64,000 nt of DNA from Prevotella vespertina (GCF_009728485.1 NZ_VVIQ01000003.1:1-64000), one strand, 5' to 3'; counted from the first letter of the stretch, positions 25,500 through 35,374 are shown. Notes: generated from the letters alone by a model not told the origin. Numbers and translations: made by a program.

Positions 25500-27221
25500 A
25501 TGCATTTTAAATGGAACTATACACCACCGACAACCGAACAGAGTAATGCTGCTAAGGAATTAGGTGATAAGTTAGGCATGAGCCCTACACTTGCATCTCT
25601 GCTTATACGTCGCGGGATAACGACGGAGAGTGCTGCGAAGAGATTCTTCCGACCACAGCTGGCTGACCTCATCAACCCCTTCTTAATGAAAGATATGGAT
25701 GCCGCCGTTGACAGGTTGAACGACGCAATGGGGCATAAGGAGCGTATCCTTGTTTACGGAGATTACGACGTAGATGGGTGCACGGCTGTTGCACTGGTCT
25801 ATAAATTCTTACGACAGTTTTATTCTAACATTGATTACTATATCCCCGACCGATATGATGAGGGTTATGGGGTGAGTAAGAAGGGAATTGATTATGCCGC
25901 TGAAACGGGTGTGAAACTTATTATCATCCTTGATTGCGGTATTAAAGCCATAGAAGAGATTACCTATGCTAAGCAGCGAGGAATTGATTTCATCATCTGT
26001 GATCATCATGTGCCTGACGAGACTATGCCGCCCGCAGTGGCGATATTAAACCCCAAAAGACCAGATGACTCTTATCCTTTTAAGAGCCTATGTGGCTGTG
26101 GTGTGGGCTTCAAGTTCATGCAAGCCTTTGCTAAGAATAATAATATTCCGTTCTCACGCCTCGTTCCCCTACTCGACTTCTGTGCCGTTAGTATAGCCGC
26201 CGACCTTGTGCCAGTGATTGACGAGAATCGTATCCTTGCCTTCCACGGATTGAAACAGCTCAACCAGAATCCCAGCTTAGGACTTAAAGCGATTATTGAC
26301 ATCTGTGGGCTGAATGGCCGGGAACTATCCATGAGTGATATTATCTTCAAGATAGGACCGCGCATTAACGCCAGCGGAAGAATGGAGAATGGTAAGAAGA
26401 GTGTGGATCTATTAGTTGAACGCGAGTATAGCCTAGCGCTCAATCAGGCAAAACATATCGATGAATATAACGAACAACGCAAGGACGTCGATAGGCAGAT
26501 GACGGAAGAGGCGAACCAAATTGTGGCTCGCCTAGAGAGTCAGAAGCACCAATCCAGTATCGTACTATATGACGAACACTGGAAGAAAGGTGTCATCGGT
26601 ATCGTTGCCTCCCGCCTCACTGAGATATATTTCCGCCCGACAGTTGTACTAACCCGTGACGAGAATCTTGCTACTGGTTCTGCCCGTAGCGTAGCTGGTT
26701 TTGATGTCTATGCGGCTATCAAGAGTTGCCGTGATTTACTTCTAAACTTCGGTGGACATACTTATGCGGCTGGCCTAACGATGAAGTGGTCGGATGTTAA
26801 GGAGTTCCGTAAGCGGTTCCAAGCATACGTAGAGGAGCATATTGAACCTGAACAGCGGGAAGCCATACTAGACATTGATGCCGTCATAGACTTCAAAGAT
26901 ATTACGAAGAAACTGCATAGCGACCTGAAGCGATTCGCACCTTTCGGACCTGCAAATCCTAAACCTATCTTCTGTACGTTGGATGTGTACGATTTCGGAA
27001 CAAGTAAAGTCGTTGGACGTGAGCAAGAGCATATCAAGCTGGAACTCGTTGATTCGAAATCAAACAATGTTATGAATGGTATTGCTTTCGGACAGAGTGC
27101 GTCGGCACGATACATCAAATCCAAGCGTTCGTTTGATATTGCTTATACCATCGAGGACAATGTCTTCAAACGTGGAGCTGTGCAACTGCAGATTGAGGAT
27201 ATAAGACCTACAGAGGAGTGA
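25500..27221 (+). CDS. recJ: Single-strand DNA-specific exonuclease RecJ
   Basis: A 573-residue 5'-3' exonuclease on single-stranded DNA, used in recombination and repair. DHH-family motifs: LVYGDYDVDGCTAVALV (about 83-99), the ILDCGIKA segment (about 143-150), FIICDHHVPDE (about 160-170, the DHH signature), and in DHHA1 the GRMENGKK and GHTYAAGL segments (GGHTYAAGLTM about 416-426). A C-terminal OB-like domain follows with FAPFGPANPKPIF (about 480-492). The length matches RecJ. It is followed 82 bases later by recQ; RecJ and RecQ act together in RecF-type end processing, so the pairing makes functional sense. Confidence 0.96.
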   Translation: MHFKWNYTPPTTEQSNAAKELGDKLGMSPTLASLLIRRGITTESAAKRFFRPQLADLINPFLMKDMDAAVDRLNDAMGHKERILVYGDYDVDGCTAVALVYKFLRQFYSNIDYYIPDRYDEGYGVSKKGIDYAAETGVKLIIILDCGIKAIEEITYAKQRGIDFIICDHHVPDETMPPAVAILNPKRPDDSYPFKSLCGCGVGFKFMQAFAKNNNIPFSRLVPLLDFCAVSIAADLVPVIDENRILAFHGLKQLNQNPSLGLKAIIDICGLNGRELSMSDIIFKIGPRINASGRMENGKKSVDLLVEREYSLALNQAKHIDEYNEQRKDVDRQMTEEANQIVARLESQKHQSSIVLYDEHWKKGVIGIVASRLTEIYFRPTVVLTRDENLATGSARSVAGFDVYAAIKSCRDLLLNFGGHTYAAGLTMKWSDVKEFRKRFQAYVEEHIEPEQREAILDIDAVIDFKDITKKLHSDLKRFAPFGPANPKPIFCTLDVYDFGTSKVVGREQEHIKLELVDSKSNNVMNGIAFGQSASARYIKSKRSFDIAYTIEDNVFKRGAVQLQIEDIRPTEE

Positions 27222-27303
27222 TAATCGTTGACGAATGTAGGGTGGTCAAGAGCGAACACCCAAGTTCAAAGTTACTAGGTCAAAGCTCAAAGTAGCAAGT
27301 CCA

Positions 27304-29202
27304 ATGTCCTATCTTGACATTCTTCATAAGTACTGGGGGTATCCCGACTTTCGTGGTATTCAAAGAGAAATTATCGAGAGTATCGGTGCAGGGAAGGATA
27401 CCTTAGGCCTAATGCCAACAGGAGGAGGAAAATCACTAACCTTCCAAGTACCAGCATTAGCCCAAGAGGGCGTGTGCATTGTCATTACTCCGCTTATCGC
27501 ATTGATGAAAGACCAAGTGGAGCACCTTCGACACAAAGGAATAGCCGCAGCAGCTATCTACTCTGGGATGAGTAGAGATGCGATTGTAACAACATTGGAG
27601 AATTGTATCTTTGGTGGCGTTAAGTTATTGTACATCTCACCCGAGCGCATTAGTTCCGATCTCTTCCAAATCAAACTAAAACACATGAAAGTGAGTTTCA
27701 TCACGGTTGATGAGGCTCATTGCATTAGTCAATGGGGTTACGACTTCCGCCCATCCTATTTGCAAATAGCAGTGATACGAAAGCTCGTACCCAACGTACC
27801 TATCCTTGCGTTAACTGCCACTGCCACACCTGACGCTATTGACGATATACAGGAACGACTCGGTTTCACAGAGAAGAATGTCTTCCGTATGAGCTTCGAG
27901 CGAAAGAATCTTGTGTATGTTGTCAGACAGGCAGAAGATAAAGAGGCGGAGATGGTTCATATCCTTCAATCAATACCAAAGACGGCTATTGTTTACTGCC
28001 GTAGTAGGAAGCGAACGAAAGAGGTTGCGCAACTGCTTATGCAGTATGGTATATCTGCAACATGGTATCATGCAGGACTGGAGCCAGCCGTGAAGGATCA
28101 ACGTCAAAGTGAATGGCAACATAACAAGGTGCGTGTTATGGTTGCGACGAATGCCTTTGGTATGGGAATTGACAAAGCCGACGTGCGTGTGGTGGTACAC
28201 ATGGATTGCCCTAGTTCGCTCGAGGCTTATTTCCAAGAAGCGGGACGCGCAGGGCGTGATGGGCAGAAGGCTTATGCGGTTTTACTCTATAATGGGCATG
28301 ACAACCGAACGCTACAAAAGAGAATCGAGGACACGTTCCCACCGAAAGAATCTGTACAACAGGTCTACGAGCACTTAGCTTATTTCTATCAAATAGGCGT
28401 GAATAGCGGTGAAGGCTGTACGTTTGAGTTCCCTATTGATAAGTTCTGTGCAACATTTAAACACTTCCCTATTCGAGCCAACGCTGCGTTGATTCTATTA
28501 CAACGAGCTGGTTATATTGACTACGAACCGAACCCAGATAATAATGCACGTGTGCGGTTCTTGTTAAGACGGGATGACCTTTATCGACTTGATTCATTAA
28601 GCGAGAAAGAGAATGATGTCGTCATATCTCTACTTAGGAACTATGGTGGATTATTCACGGACTATGGTTATGTCGATGAGAGTTACATAGCGCAAGAGGC
28701 TGGTCTTGACCGCAATCAAACTTATATGGTGCTCGTAAATCTAAGCAAGAAACGCATCATAGATTTCATTCCTCGCAAGAGTATTCCACTCATTAGTTAT
28801 AAGAGAGATCGTGTTGATGGTAGCGATGTCATACTGGATAAAAGCGTTTACGAAGAGCGGAAGGAGCAATTCCAGAAGAGCATTAATTCTGTTATTAATT
28901 ATGCACAGAACGATAGGGTTTGTAGAAGTAGACAGCTGCTCTATTATTTCGGAGAGAAGAAATCAGTAGATTGTGAGCAGTGTGATGTATGTCTCTCTCA
29001 TACTCATCACGATGATCACGACCAGCAAGAGGAGATAAAAGAAAAGCTCCTCGCAATGGTAGCTGATGGCGAGAGACATCTTGTGACAGAGGTTAGACTG
29101 CTTAATGAGGATTGGGATATGGTCACCAAGGTTATGAAGGAACTTATGGACGAGGAACAATTATTAATGGATGGGAGTTACCTCATTCTATCAGACAAAT
29201 AA
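27304..29202 (+). CDS. recQ: ATP-dependent DNA helicase RecQ
   Basis: A 632-residue 3'-5' DNA helicase. Motif 0 is FRGIQREII (about 18-26), Walker A MPTGGGKSLTFQ (about 36-47), DEAH box VDEAHCISQWGYDF (about 138-151), the TATATP segment (about 176-181), and the motif VI region QEAGRAGRDGQ (about 316-326). A RecQ zinc site follows with CRSRQLL ... CEQCDVC (about 540-563), then a short C-terminal region. Compared with E. coli RecQ the HRDC domain is not evident; the last 70 residues look like a short winged or helical segment. Its 3' end overlaps the convergent thioesterase gene by 12 bases. Confidence 0.95.
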   Translation: MSYLDILHKYWGYPDFRGIQREIIESIGAGKDTLGLMPTGGGKSLTFQVPALAQEGVCIVITPLIALMKDQVEHLRHKGIAAAAIYSGMSRDAIVTTLENCIFGGVKLLYISPERISSDLFQIKLKHMKVSFITVDEAHCISQWGYDFRPSYLQIAVIRKLVPNVPILALTATATPDAIDDIQERLGFTEKNVFRMSFERKNLVYVVRQAEDKEAEMVHILQSIPKTAIVYCRSRKRTKEVAQLLMQYGISATWYHAGLEPAVKDQRQSEWQHNKVRVMVATNAFGMGIDKADVRVVVHMDCPSSLEAYFQEAGRAGRDGQKAYAVLLYNGHDNRTLQKRIEDTFPPKESVQQVYEHLAYFYQIGVNSGEGCTFEFPIDKFCATFKHFPIRANAALILLQRAGYIDYEPNPDNNARVRFLLRRDDLYRLDSLSEKENDVVISLLRNYGGLFTDYGYVDESYIAQEAGLDRNQTYMVLVNLSKKRIIDFIPRKSIPLISYKRDRVDGSDVILDKSVYEERKEQFQKSINSVINYAQNDRVCRSRQLLYYFGEKKSVDCEQCDVCLSHTHHDDHDQQEEIKEKLLAMVADGERHLVTEVRLLNEDWDMVTKVMKELMDEEQLLMDGSYLILSDK

Positions 29203-29964
29203 CACCCTGCACCTACAAGTCTCTGTTTCTTCACAAAGTTCATTGCTCTTTGTTATTCTCACATTAAAGTCTAAATCTGAATCACGCTGCTCACGATAGA
29301 AATGTAAGCGATCGCCTTGATGAGACTCAGCTACGTATGCAATCTCAAGACGCTTAATTGTATGCTGACAATACCAATCTAAATCCCACAAGTCAAATAT
29401 ATGTTCAATATACTTAACAGAGTTGATGTGCCCATTCACATCCACATCACTATAATAGGTATCAATAGAACGAATAAGTGAAGCCTTATCTGTTATCTTC
29501 ACACGTGAAGACTTACCAATCGGACAAATATAGTCTTTCTCTATGTATTCATTAATAAGACCTTCACGGATAGCAAAGATATCTGAAGGCTCACGAGTAC
29601 CCGTGTCGATGAGTGCCCAAACGCTCTTACCATATCCATAAATGTGTCCTGACTCACTAACGACCTTAAAGTTGCGACTTGTAAAATACTTCATAGCATC
29701 ATCAACCCATGTCTCAACATAAAACTTGTCGTATGCTTTAGGCATATCCTCCATTTCGATAGCGAGACGACTCAACACCCATGTTTTGTTGATAGTATTA
29801 AGATAATTCATGCCATAACCCCGCTCATTACTATGAAAATCAGCTGCATTAAGCATATGATTACCTAAATGTCCCATGAATAGATGATTAGAGAAATCGC
29901 AATGAAAAGGTTCTGTCATAAACTCATATCTCCCTATCTTTGATAACTTTTCCATCTCTCCCAT
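29191..29964 (-). CDS. Acyl-ACP thioesterase
   Basis: A 257-residue double hot-dog thioesterase (FatA/FatB family) that releases fatty acids from acyl carrier protein. The first hot-dog repeat contains FSNHLFMGHLGNHMLNAADF (about 24-43) and TWVLSRLAIEM (about 61-71). The second contains YSDVDVNGHINSVKYIEHIF, with the N-x-H-x-x motif (Asn and His in NGHIN) that holds the catalytic pair in this family. The start could be 29964 (MGEMEKL) or 29955. The stop codon lies inside the end of recQ, with no room for a terminator between the convergent genes. Confidence 0.9.
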   Translation of the reverse strand: MGEMEKLSKIGRYEFMTEPFHCDFSNHLFMGHLGNHMLNAADFHSNERGYGMNYLNTINKTWVLSRLAIEMEDMPKAYDKFYVETWVDDAMKYFTSRNFKVVSESGHIYGYGKSVWALIDTGTREPSDIFAIREGLINEYIEKDYICPIGKSSRVKITDKASLIRSIDTYYSDVDVNGHINSVKYIEHIFDLWDLDWYCQHTIKRLEIAYVAESHQGDRLHFYREQRDSDLDFNVRITKSNELCEETETCRCRVLFV

Positions 29965-30072
29965 ATTTAATAAACAATGTATCAATACGAATCAATCCCA
30001 ACTATTGGACAATCATTCTACAACCAAATCACTCAACAGAACTTAAACCCCATTCATCTAGAATAAGAAAAA

Positions 30073-30098
30073 GGGATGCACCCCTTGAGGTACATCCC
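30073..30098 (-). terminator. Terminator after ompA-like gene
   Basis: On the minus strand the hairpin GGGATGTACC / GGTGCATCCC with one mismatch is followed by TTTTTCTTATTC, about 45 bases past the stop. Confidence 0.8.
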
Positions 30099-30142
30099 AT
30101 ATTACTTTATAGAAGGTTTAACTTCTTAATTTGTATGACTGA

Positions 30143-31273
30143 TTACTTTACGTAAACAACAGCCAAACGGTTAGAAGTTACACCCTGTACACCCTTACCA
30201 GTTGCCTCGTCAACGATAACGCCACGACCCTTGAGGTAGTTAGCAACTACGTCAGCACGAGCCTGTGAGAGACGATCGTTAAGTTCCTTAGAACCCTCTG
30301 GAGAAGCTGTACCAACAACCTGAACGTGAACACCCTCCTTAACGTTGTTAAGAGCAGCCTTAGCGTCGTTTGTAAGAGCAGACTTACCCTGAGCGAATGT
30401 TACGAATACGAGGTCAGATACAGTGAACTCCTTAACCTTAACAGCAGGAACCTCCTTAACAACCTCCTTAGTGATAACCTCTGGCTTACGGTTGCGGAGC
30501 TCGTTAATCTGTGCGTTCAATGCATCGATCTCAGCCTGGTCACGTGGAACAACGATTGTGAAGTTGTGTGTACCATTAGAGTTCTTGAATTTGTAAACAA
30601 CACCTGCGTTCAACTGAACGAATGAGTTGTTGATGTTGTAAGCTGGCTGACCATCCTGTGCAACTGCCTTGTAACCATAGTTTACATCATGGTTAGCAAC
30701 ACCAGCTGCTGTAGGAACCTTAGAATAAGCCTTACCTAGGAAAGCGAAGTTGATAGAAGGCTCAACATAAACCTGCCACTGCTTCTGTGAACCGAAGTTG
30801 TAGGCGAAGTCTAAAGCAGCCTTAGAAGTCATGCGGTTACGCTGACCAGAAGTAAGATTCTCTACAGCCTTGTTGTTTGTAAATACGTGCATCCAACCAA
30901 GACCATAAAGTGCGCTAACCTCAAATGCACGAGGCTCACCCTTGTAACCACCAAAGAGGTTGCTCAAGTTTACAGTACCTAACAAGCTAACATTTGTAGC
31001 GCGAACTGCTGTACCTGTTGAGTGCCAAGGCTTGTTTGAGAAGTAAGCATTACCTTCAACTGCCAAACCAAAGACTGGAGTGAAGTAACGACCAATACGA
31101 AGACCAGCATTTGGATCGAGGTCGCTCAACCACTTGTGACCAGTAGTCTTAGTAGCAACACCACCATTAATACCAACGTAAACGTTGTCAAAAGCCTTGC
31201 TCTCTGCTACAGTCTGAGCAGAAACTGAAGCTGCCATAGACGCAGCAGCTAACATCAAAACTAACTTTTTCAT
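30143..31273 (-). CDS. OmpA-family major outer membrane protein
   Basis: A 376-residue protein with a signal peptide ending at VSAQ (residue 20). An N-terminal beta-barrel of about 200 residues with paired strands (VYVGINGGVATK, FGLAVEGNAYFS) is followed by a short coiled segment IDALNAQINELRNRKPE (about 248-264). The C-terminal OmpA domain (about 280-376) has the peptidoglycan-binding motif ASPEGSKELNDRLSQARAD (about 324-342). It anchors the outer membrane to the cell wall. It resembles the Pgm6/Pgm7 type of Porphyromonas. Codon use is strongly biased, as expected for an abundant protein. Confidence 0.93.
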   Translation of the reverse strand: MKKLVLMLAAASMAASVSAQTVAESKAFDNVYVGINGGVATKTTGHKWLSDLDPNAGLRIGRYFTPVFGLAVEGNAYFSNKPWHSTGTAVRATNVSLLGTVNLSNLFGGYKGEPRAFEVSALYGLGWMHVFTNNKAVENLTSGQRNRMTSKAALDFAYNFGSQKQWQVYVEPSINFAFLGKAYSKVPTAAGVANHDVNYGYKAVAQDGQPAYNINNSFVQLNAGVVYKFKNSNGTHNFTIVVPRDQAEIDALNAQINELRNRKPEVITKEVVKEVPAVKVKEFTVSDLVFVTFAQGKSALTNDAKAALNNVKEGVHVQVVGTASPEGSKELNDRLSQARADVVANYLKGRGVIVDEATGKGVQGVTSNRLAVVYVK

Positions 31274-31581
31274 TGTCTCTCTGAATTAATTAATATTTAT
31301 AAATTATATAGTATCAACACTTTAATTGGCTGCAAAGTAATAAAAAAATAATGAAACAGCCAAATCTTTTCCATAAAAAGTTTACCATAATAGGGGTATA
31401 GTGAACAAATTAAACTATATTAGTGGAATAATAGAACAATCTAATATACGAAAAACTTAATAAGGTGTGCTTAAATGGACACAATCTTTTATAAATAGAT
31501 TAAGGAGCCCATAGCATCACTGCTGGAGCCCCTTAAACAAATTAGAGAGTTATAAAAAATCAGGTTGCTTTGTATATCATT
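31274..31581. other. Leader of the ompA-like gene and 3' end of the kor operon
   Basis: Contains a near-consensus minus-strand box TTACTTTG (31333-31340), 59 bases before the ompA-like start, and the kor operon terminator at 31501-31535. The AT-rich 31345-31500 holds nothing else I can support. Confidence 0.45.
31501..31535 (-). terminator. Terminator of the ffh-folD-kor operon
   Basis: In minus-strand RNA, UAAGGGGCUC pairs with GGGCUCCUUA over ten base pairs including two G-U wobbles, with an inner AGCA/UGCU stem. It lies about 45 bases beyond the last gene. Confidence 0.6.
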
Positions 31582-32124
31582 TTACTGCTGAACGATTATC
31601 TTCATTCCTTCTTCCACAGCTTGCATATTCAATGGAATTAAGTTATGATGACGTTCTGGCAGACTCTTATAGAGTGCTTTCTTCAAGCCGTCAGTACTTA
31701 CAACAGGACAAACCTTAAGCAATCCGCCTAGGACTATCATATTGAAGACTTTGGCATTCTTCATCTCAGCAGCCTTGTCCATCGCATTGATTCGATAAAC
31801 TATGATATCCTTACGAGCTGGTGGATTCATGACACCATAACCATCATATATAAGGATACCACCCGGCTTTACCTTTGGTTCGAACTTATCTAACGAAGGC
31901 TGATTTAGTACAATAGCAACATCGTACTTACTTAAGATAGGCGAAGATATGCGCTCATCACTGATGATAACAGTCACATTAGCTGTACCACCACGCTGCT
32001 CTGGACCATAAGCAGGCATCCATGTTATCTCTTTATCTTCCATTAGTCCTGAGTAAGCAAGAATCTTACCCATAGAGAGTACACCTTGTCCACCAAAGCC
32101 ACTAATAATTATCTCTTTTTTCAT
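31582..32124 (-). CDS. korC: 2-Oxoacid:ferredoxin oxidoreductase gamma subunit
   Basis: A 180-residue gamma subunit. Its N-terminus IIISGFGGQGVLSMGKIL (about 4-21) is the family's glycine-rich segment, followed by TWMPAYGPEQRGGTANVTV (about 34-52) and the final ALYKSLPERHHNLIPLN segment (about 146-162). The complex oxidatively decarboxylates a 2-oxoacid, probably 2-oxoglutarate or a branched-chain 2-oxoacid, to an acyl-CoA with reduction of ferredoxin. It is last in the operon and 29 bases from the beta subunit gene. Substrate is not decided by the sequence. Confidence 0.9.
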   Translation of the reverse strand: MKKEIIISGFGGQGVLSMGKILAYSGLMEDKEITWMPAYGPEQRGGTANVTVIISDERISSPILSKYDVAIVLNQPSLDKFEPKVKPGGILIYDGYGVMNPPARKDIIVYRINAMDKAAEMKNAKVFNMIVLGGLLKVCPVVSTDGLKKALYKSLPERHHNLIPLNMQAVEEGMKIIVQQ

Positions 32125-32153
32125 ATTACACCTTTATTATATATAGAGAAAGA

Positions 32154-32921
32154 CTAAAGATTGGTTGTATCTTTTAGATCGCCCTTCTCATATTCAGGGA
32201 ACATATTCTCACGCATCCACTCATTCGCCTTTACTGGAGAGAGTTTCCAACCACTATTACATGTTGCAACAATCTCTATCAAGGAACTACCTTTCCCTTG
32301 CATACTTGCCTCGAAAGCTTTGCGAATAGCACGCTTTGCCTTGTTAATAGAGGCAACTGTATCTACACTCTGACGCGTTACATAGCAAGTTCCTTTCAAA
32401 TGACTAGCAAGTTCGGTGATATTTAAGTTGTAACCATGTAGTTCTGGTTCACGACCATAAGGACAAGTTGCTGTTTTCTGCCCCATCAATGTTGTTGGTG
32501 CCATCTGACCACCAGTCATACCATAAATAGCATTATTGATGAAGATGATTGGAATATTCTCACCACGATTCAACGCATGAATTGTCTCAGCAGTACCTAT
32601 ACATGCCAAGTCACCATCACCCTGATAAGTGAACACTAGACGATCAGGCCATACACGCTTAATACCAGTTGCCACAGCTGGAGCACGACCATGAGGCGCT
32701 TCCTGCCAATCAATATCAAGATAGCGATAAGCAAATACAGCGCAACCAACAGGACATACACCAATAGCCTTATCGGTCATCCCCATCTCTTCGATTACCT
32801 CTGCAACTAATTTATGAACCACACCATGTGAACATCCAGGACAATAATGCATTGTCGTATCATTCATCAAGGTCGGCTTCTTATACACCAAATTCTCAGG
32901 TGAAATTATATCATTTGCCAT
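32154..32921 (-). CDS. korB: 2-Oxoacid:ferredoxin oxidoreductase beta subunit (TPP-binding)
   Basis: A 255-residue thiamine-diphosphate-binding subunit. Motifs are YCPGCSHGVVHKLV (about 26-39), the TPP-binding GDGDLACIGTAETIHALNRG (about 99-118), and NNAIYGMTGGQMAPTT (about 126-141). This domain carries the reaction centre where the 2-oxoacid is decarboxylated. Four-subunit enzymes of this type have separate alpha, beta, gamma and ferredoxin-like delta proteins, and all four are encoded together here. The gap to the alpha gene is 20 bases. Confidence 0.93.
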   Translation of the reverse strand: MANDIISPENLVYKKPTLMNDTTMHYCPGCSHGVVHKLVAEVIEEMGMTDKAIGVCPVGCAVFAYRYLDIDWQEAPHGRAPAVATGIKRVWPDRLVFTYQGDGDLACIGTAETIHALNRGENIPIIFINNAIYGMTGGQMAPTTLMGQKTATCPYGREPELHGYNLNITELASHLKGTCYVTRQSVDTVASINKAKRAIRKAFEASMQGKGSSLIEIVATCNSGWKLSPVKANEWMRENMFPEYEKGDLKDTTNL

Positions 32922-32941
32922 AATATATACGCCCTCCTCTC

Positions 32942-34027
32942 TTACTTTACTAACTTTTCTTTGAGTGCATTCACAATCTCTTCTGGATCAGGAACGATAC
33001 CACCCAAACGCCCAAAATGTTCTACTGGCAAAGCGCCATCAATCGCAAGACGAACATCCTGTACCATCTGACCAGCGTTAATCTCACTAACCAAGATTCC
33101 TTTCTTGCCTTTGCAAAGATCAGCAAGCTGCTTACTTGGGAAAGGCCAGAGTGTGATAGGACGGAAGAGTCCAACCTTCAAGCCTTGCTCACGAGCTAGC
33201 TCGACAGCCTTCTCACCGATACGTGCAGCACTACCAAAACTTACGATTACATAATCTGCATCCTCACATTGCTGTGTTTCGAAGCGCACTTCATTCTCAC
33301 GAATCTGACGATACTTCTCCTGTAAGTGGAGGTTTCTTTCTTCCATTATCTCTGGCTTCAATTCCAAAGAGGTAATGATATTAGGATTACGATCAGCTGT
33401 ACGACCCATTGAAGCCCAAGGGCACTCCTTACGGATTTCCTCCTCTGTACGACGTGGCTTCTGTGGAGGAAGTACAACCTTCTCCATCATCTGACCAATC
33501 ACACCGTCAGAAAGAATCATTGCAGGGTTACGATACTTGAATGCTAACTCGAAAGCCAAGTCAACAAAATCAGCCATCTCCTGTACAGAATTTGGCGCCA
33601 ATACAATCACATTGTAATCGCCATTACCGCCACCACGTGTCGCCTGGAAGTAATCACTCTGACTTGGCTGTATCGTTCCAAGTCCAGGACCACCACGTTG
33701 TACATTTACAAATACACCAGGGAGCTCTGCACCTGCCATATAACTGATACCCTCTTGCATTAAGGCGACGCCTGGTGAAGAAGAACTTGTCAATACACGC
33801 TTACCAGCACCAGCACCACCATAAATCATATTGATGGATGCCACTTCACTTTCAGCCTGTAGGACAACCATTCCCGTGGTCTCCCAAGGCTTCAAAGCAG
33901 CTAGGGTTTCTATAATTTCACTCTGTGGAGTGATAGGATAACCGAAGTATCCGTCCGCACCACAACGAATTGCAGCATGGGCGATTGCCTCGTTACCTTT
34001 CATCAATTTTACTTCTTGTTCTGCCAT
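32942..34027 (-). CDS. korA: 2-Oxoacid:ferredoxin oxidoreductase alpha subunit (VorB/KorA)
   Basis: A 361-residue alpha subunit with the pyrimidine-binding-type domain. Motifs are GNEAIAHAAIRCGADGYFGY (about 11-30), PITPQSEIIE, SEVASINMIYGGAGAGKRVL (about 60-79), TSSSSPGVALMQEGISYMAG (about 81-100) and NVQRGGPGLGT (about 108-118). The C-terminal domain begins near residue 255 with ADYVIVSFGSAARIGEKAV. Automated naming often calls this VorB (branched-chain 2-oxoacid); 2-oxoglutarate is equally possible. It is three bases from the ferredoxin subunit gene, so translation is probably coupled. Confidence 0.93.
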   Translation of the reverse strand: MAEQEVKLMKGNEAIAHAAIRCGADGYFGYPITPQSEIIETLAALKPWETTGMVVLQAESEVASINMIYGGAGAGKRVLTSSSSPGVALMQEGISYMAGAELPGVFVNVQRGGPGLGTIQPSQSDYFQATRGGGNGDYNVIVLAPNSVQEMADFVDLAFELAFKYRNPAMILSDGVIGQMMEKVVLPPQKPRRTEEEIRKECPWASMGRTADRNPNIITSLELKPEIMEERNLHLQEKYRQIRENEVRFETQQCEDADYVIVSFGSAARIGEKAVELAREQGLKVGLFRPITLWPFPSKQLADLCKGKKGILVSEINAGQMVQDVRLAIDGALPVEHFGRLGGIVPDPEEIVNALKEKLVK

Positions 34028-34030
34028 AAA

Positions 34031-34264
34031 TTACCCCTCCACTTTTTTACGATAGACTGTAATACAGCCATCAGGACACACTGTTGCACAAGCTGCACAA
34101 CCGATACAATCATCTGGTTTAGCAGACTCAACAAACGGATATCCGTGGACATTTACTTGTTTCTGAGCCAAGGCAATCACATCTTTCGGGCATGCAACGA
34201 TACACAACTGGCATCCTTTGCAGCGATCAGTGTTCACTACGATGGCACCTTTCATCTTGCTCAT
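34031..34264 (-). CDS. korD: Ferredoxin-like delta subunit with two 4Fe-4S clusters
   Basis: A 77-residue electron-carrying subunit. Two classic motifs, CKGCQLCIVACP (about residues 17-28) and CIGCAACATVCP (about 54-65), each bind one 4Fe-4S cluster. It passes electrons from the TPP centre to soluble ferredoxin. The order delta-alpha-beta-gamma in the operon matches other Bacteroidetes. It has a 12-base gap to the preceding TPR gene. Confidence 0.93.
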   Translation of the reverse strand: MSKMKGAIVVNTDRCKGCQLCIVACPKDVIALAQKQVNVHGYPFVESAKPDDCIGCAACATVCPDGCITVYRKKVEG

Positions 34265-34276
34265 AGTTTTTGTATT

Positions 34277-34459
34277 TTAAGGATTATACGCATCCTTGTT
34301 ATAGAAGTTTAGAATATTCTCTAGCATCTCTTTTGCAACTACTGCCGGCGAATTAGGATCCAGTTCGATGGCTTCCATATAATTGGCTAAGGCATTCTGC
34401 CAGTCTCCTCGTTGCCGACACTCATTGCCGAGTTGTAGATATTCTTCTGCTGTCATCAC
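34277..34459 (-). CDS. Mini TPR-repeat protein
   Basis: A 60-residue protein holding one tetratricopeptide repeat: [35 protein letters not shown] (residues about 4-38) has the TPR pattern of G8, Y11-like aromatics, A20 and P32. A single repeat cannot form a full superhelix, so it must dimerise or dock on another protein. Its ATG overlaps the folD stop by four bases. It sits between folD and the ferredoxin subunit, which suggests an assembly or folding helper for the oxidoreductase, though this is inference. Confidence 0.75.
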   Translation of the reverse strand: MMTAEEYLQLGNECRQRGDWQNALANYMEAIELDPNSPAVVAKEMLENILNFYNKDAYNP

Positions 34460-35340
34460 TTATAATATTCTTTCTTGCCTGCTGCAAGTGTATTCTTCAT
34501 CAAAGAACAAATCGTCATCGGACCAACGCCGCCTGGTACTGGTGTGATGAATGAGCATAACGGAGCTACCTCATCAAACTTCACGTCGCCATTCAAGCGA
34601 TAGCCACTCTTACGTGTTGCATCGGGTACACGCGTCGTACCAACGTCGATAACTACTGCACCTGGTTTAACCATATCGGCTGTTAAGAAATCGGGACGTC
34701 CAATAGCTGCAATAATAATATCAGCTTCCTGACATTCTTTCTTCAATGTCGCTGAATGCGAGTGGCAAATTGTTACGGTTGCATCTCCATATTGCTTCTG
34801 CATCATGAGCTGTGCCATAGGCTTACCAACGATGTTACTTCTACCTAAGATAACGCACTTCTTGCCAGAAGTTGGAATATGGTAATGCTGTAACAATGTT
34901 AGGATTCCTAATGGTGTTGCCGATATAAAGCATGGTAAACCGATTGCCATTCGCCCCACATTGACAGGATGGAAGCCATCCACGTCTTTGCGATAATCAA
35001 TAGCCATGATGATCTTCTGCTCATCAATATGCTTTGGTAATGGGAGTTGCACGATGAATCCATCAACGTCATCATCCTTATTTAACTTGTCTACACAAGT
35101 CAACAACTCCTCCTCGGTAACATCAGTCTCGTAACGGATAAGCGTAGACTTAAAGCCACACTGCTCACAAGCAATAACCTTGTTCTTTACGTAAGTCTCA
35201 CTTCCCCCATCGTGTCCTACTAATATAGCGACCAAATGAGGTTGTTTTCCACCTGCCTTTGTAATGGCTTTTACCTCTTCCGCAATCTGCTGTTTGATGG
35301 CTGTTGCGGTTGCTTTACCATCGATTAACTGATATTCCAT
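34456..35340 (-). CDS. folD: Methylenetetrahydrofolate dehydrogenase/cyclohydrolase FolD
   Basis: A 294-residue bifunctional enzyme that interconverts 5,10-methylene-, methenyl- and 10-formyl-tetrahydrofolate. Motifs are [20 protein letters not shown] (about 49-68, with the catalytic Lys in YxxxK), [19 protein letters not shown] (about 94-112), [14 protein letters not shown] (about 118-131), the nucleotide-binding [18 protein letters not shown] (about 162-179), and [12 protein letters not shown] near the C-terminus. The length is right. It lies in an operon 34 bases after ffh and overlaps the TPR gene. Confidence 0.97.
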   Translation of the reverse strand: MEYQLIDGKATATAIKQQIAEEVKAITKAGGKQPHLVAILVGHDGGSETYVKNKVIACEQCGFKSTLIRYETDVTEEELLTCVDKLNKDDDVDGFIVQLPLPKHIDEQKIIMAIDYRKDVDGFHPVNVGRMAIGLPCFISATPLGILTLLQHYHIPTSGKKCVILGRSNIVGKPMAQLMMQKQYGDATVTICHSHSATLKKECQEADIIIAAIGRPDFLTADMVKPGAVVIDVGTTRVPDATRKSGYRLNGDVKFDEVAPLCSFITPVPGGVGPMTICSLMKNTLAAGKKEYYK

Positions 35341-35374
35341 AGCTTATATTATTATTGTTTGTTGATGATTCATC

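Noticed and set aside
27255..27303. CAAAGT-rich word repeated before recQ
   Set aside because: Only two imperfect copies of about 19 bases, no stable stem or known family; low-complexity chance is likely.
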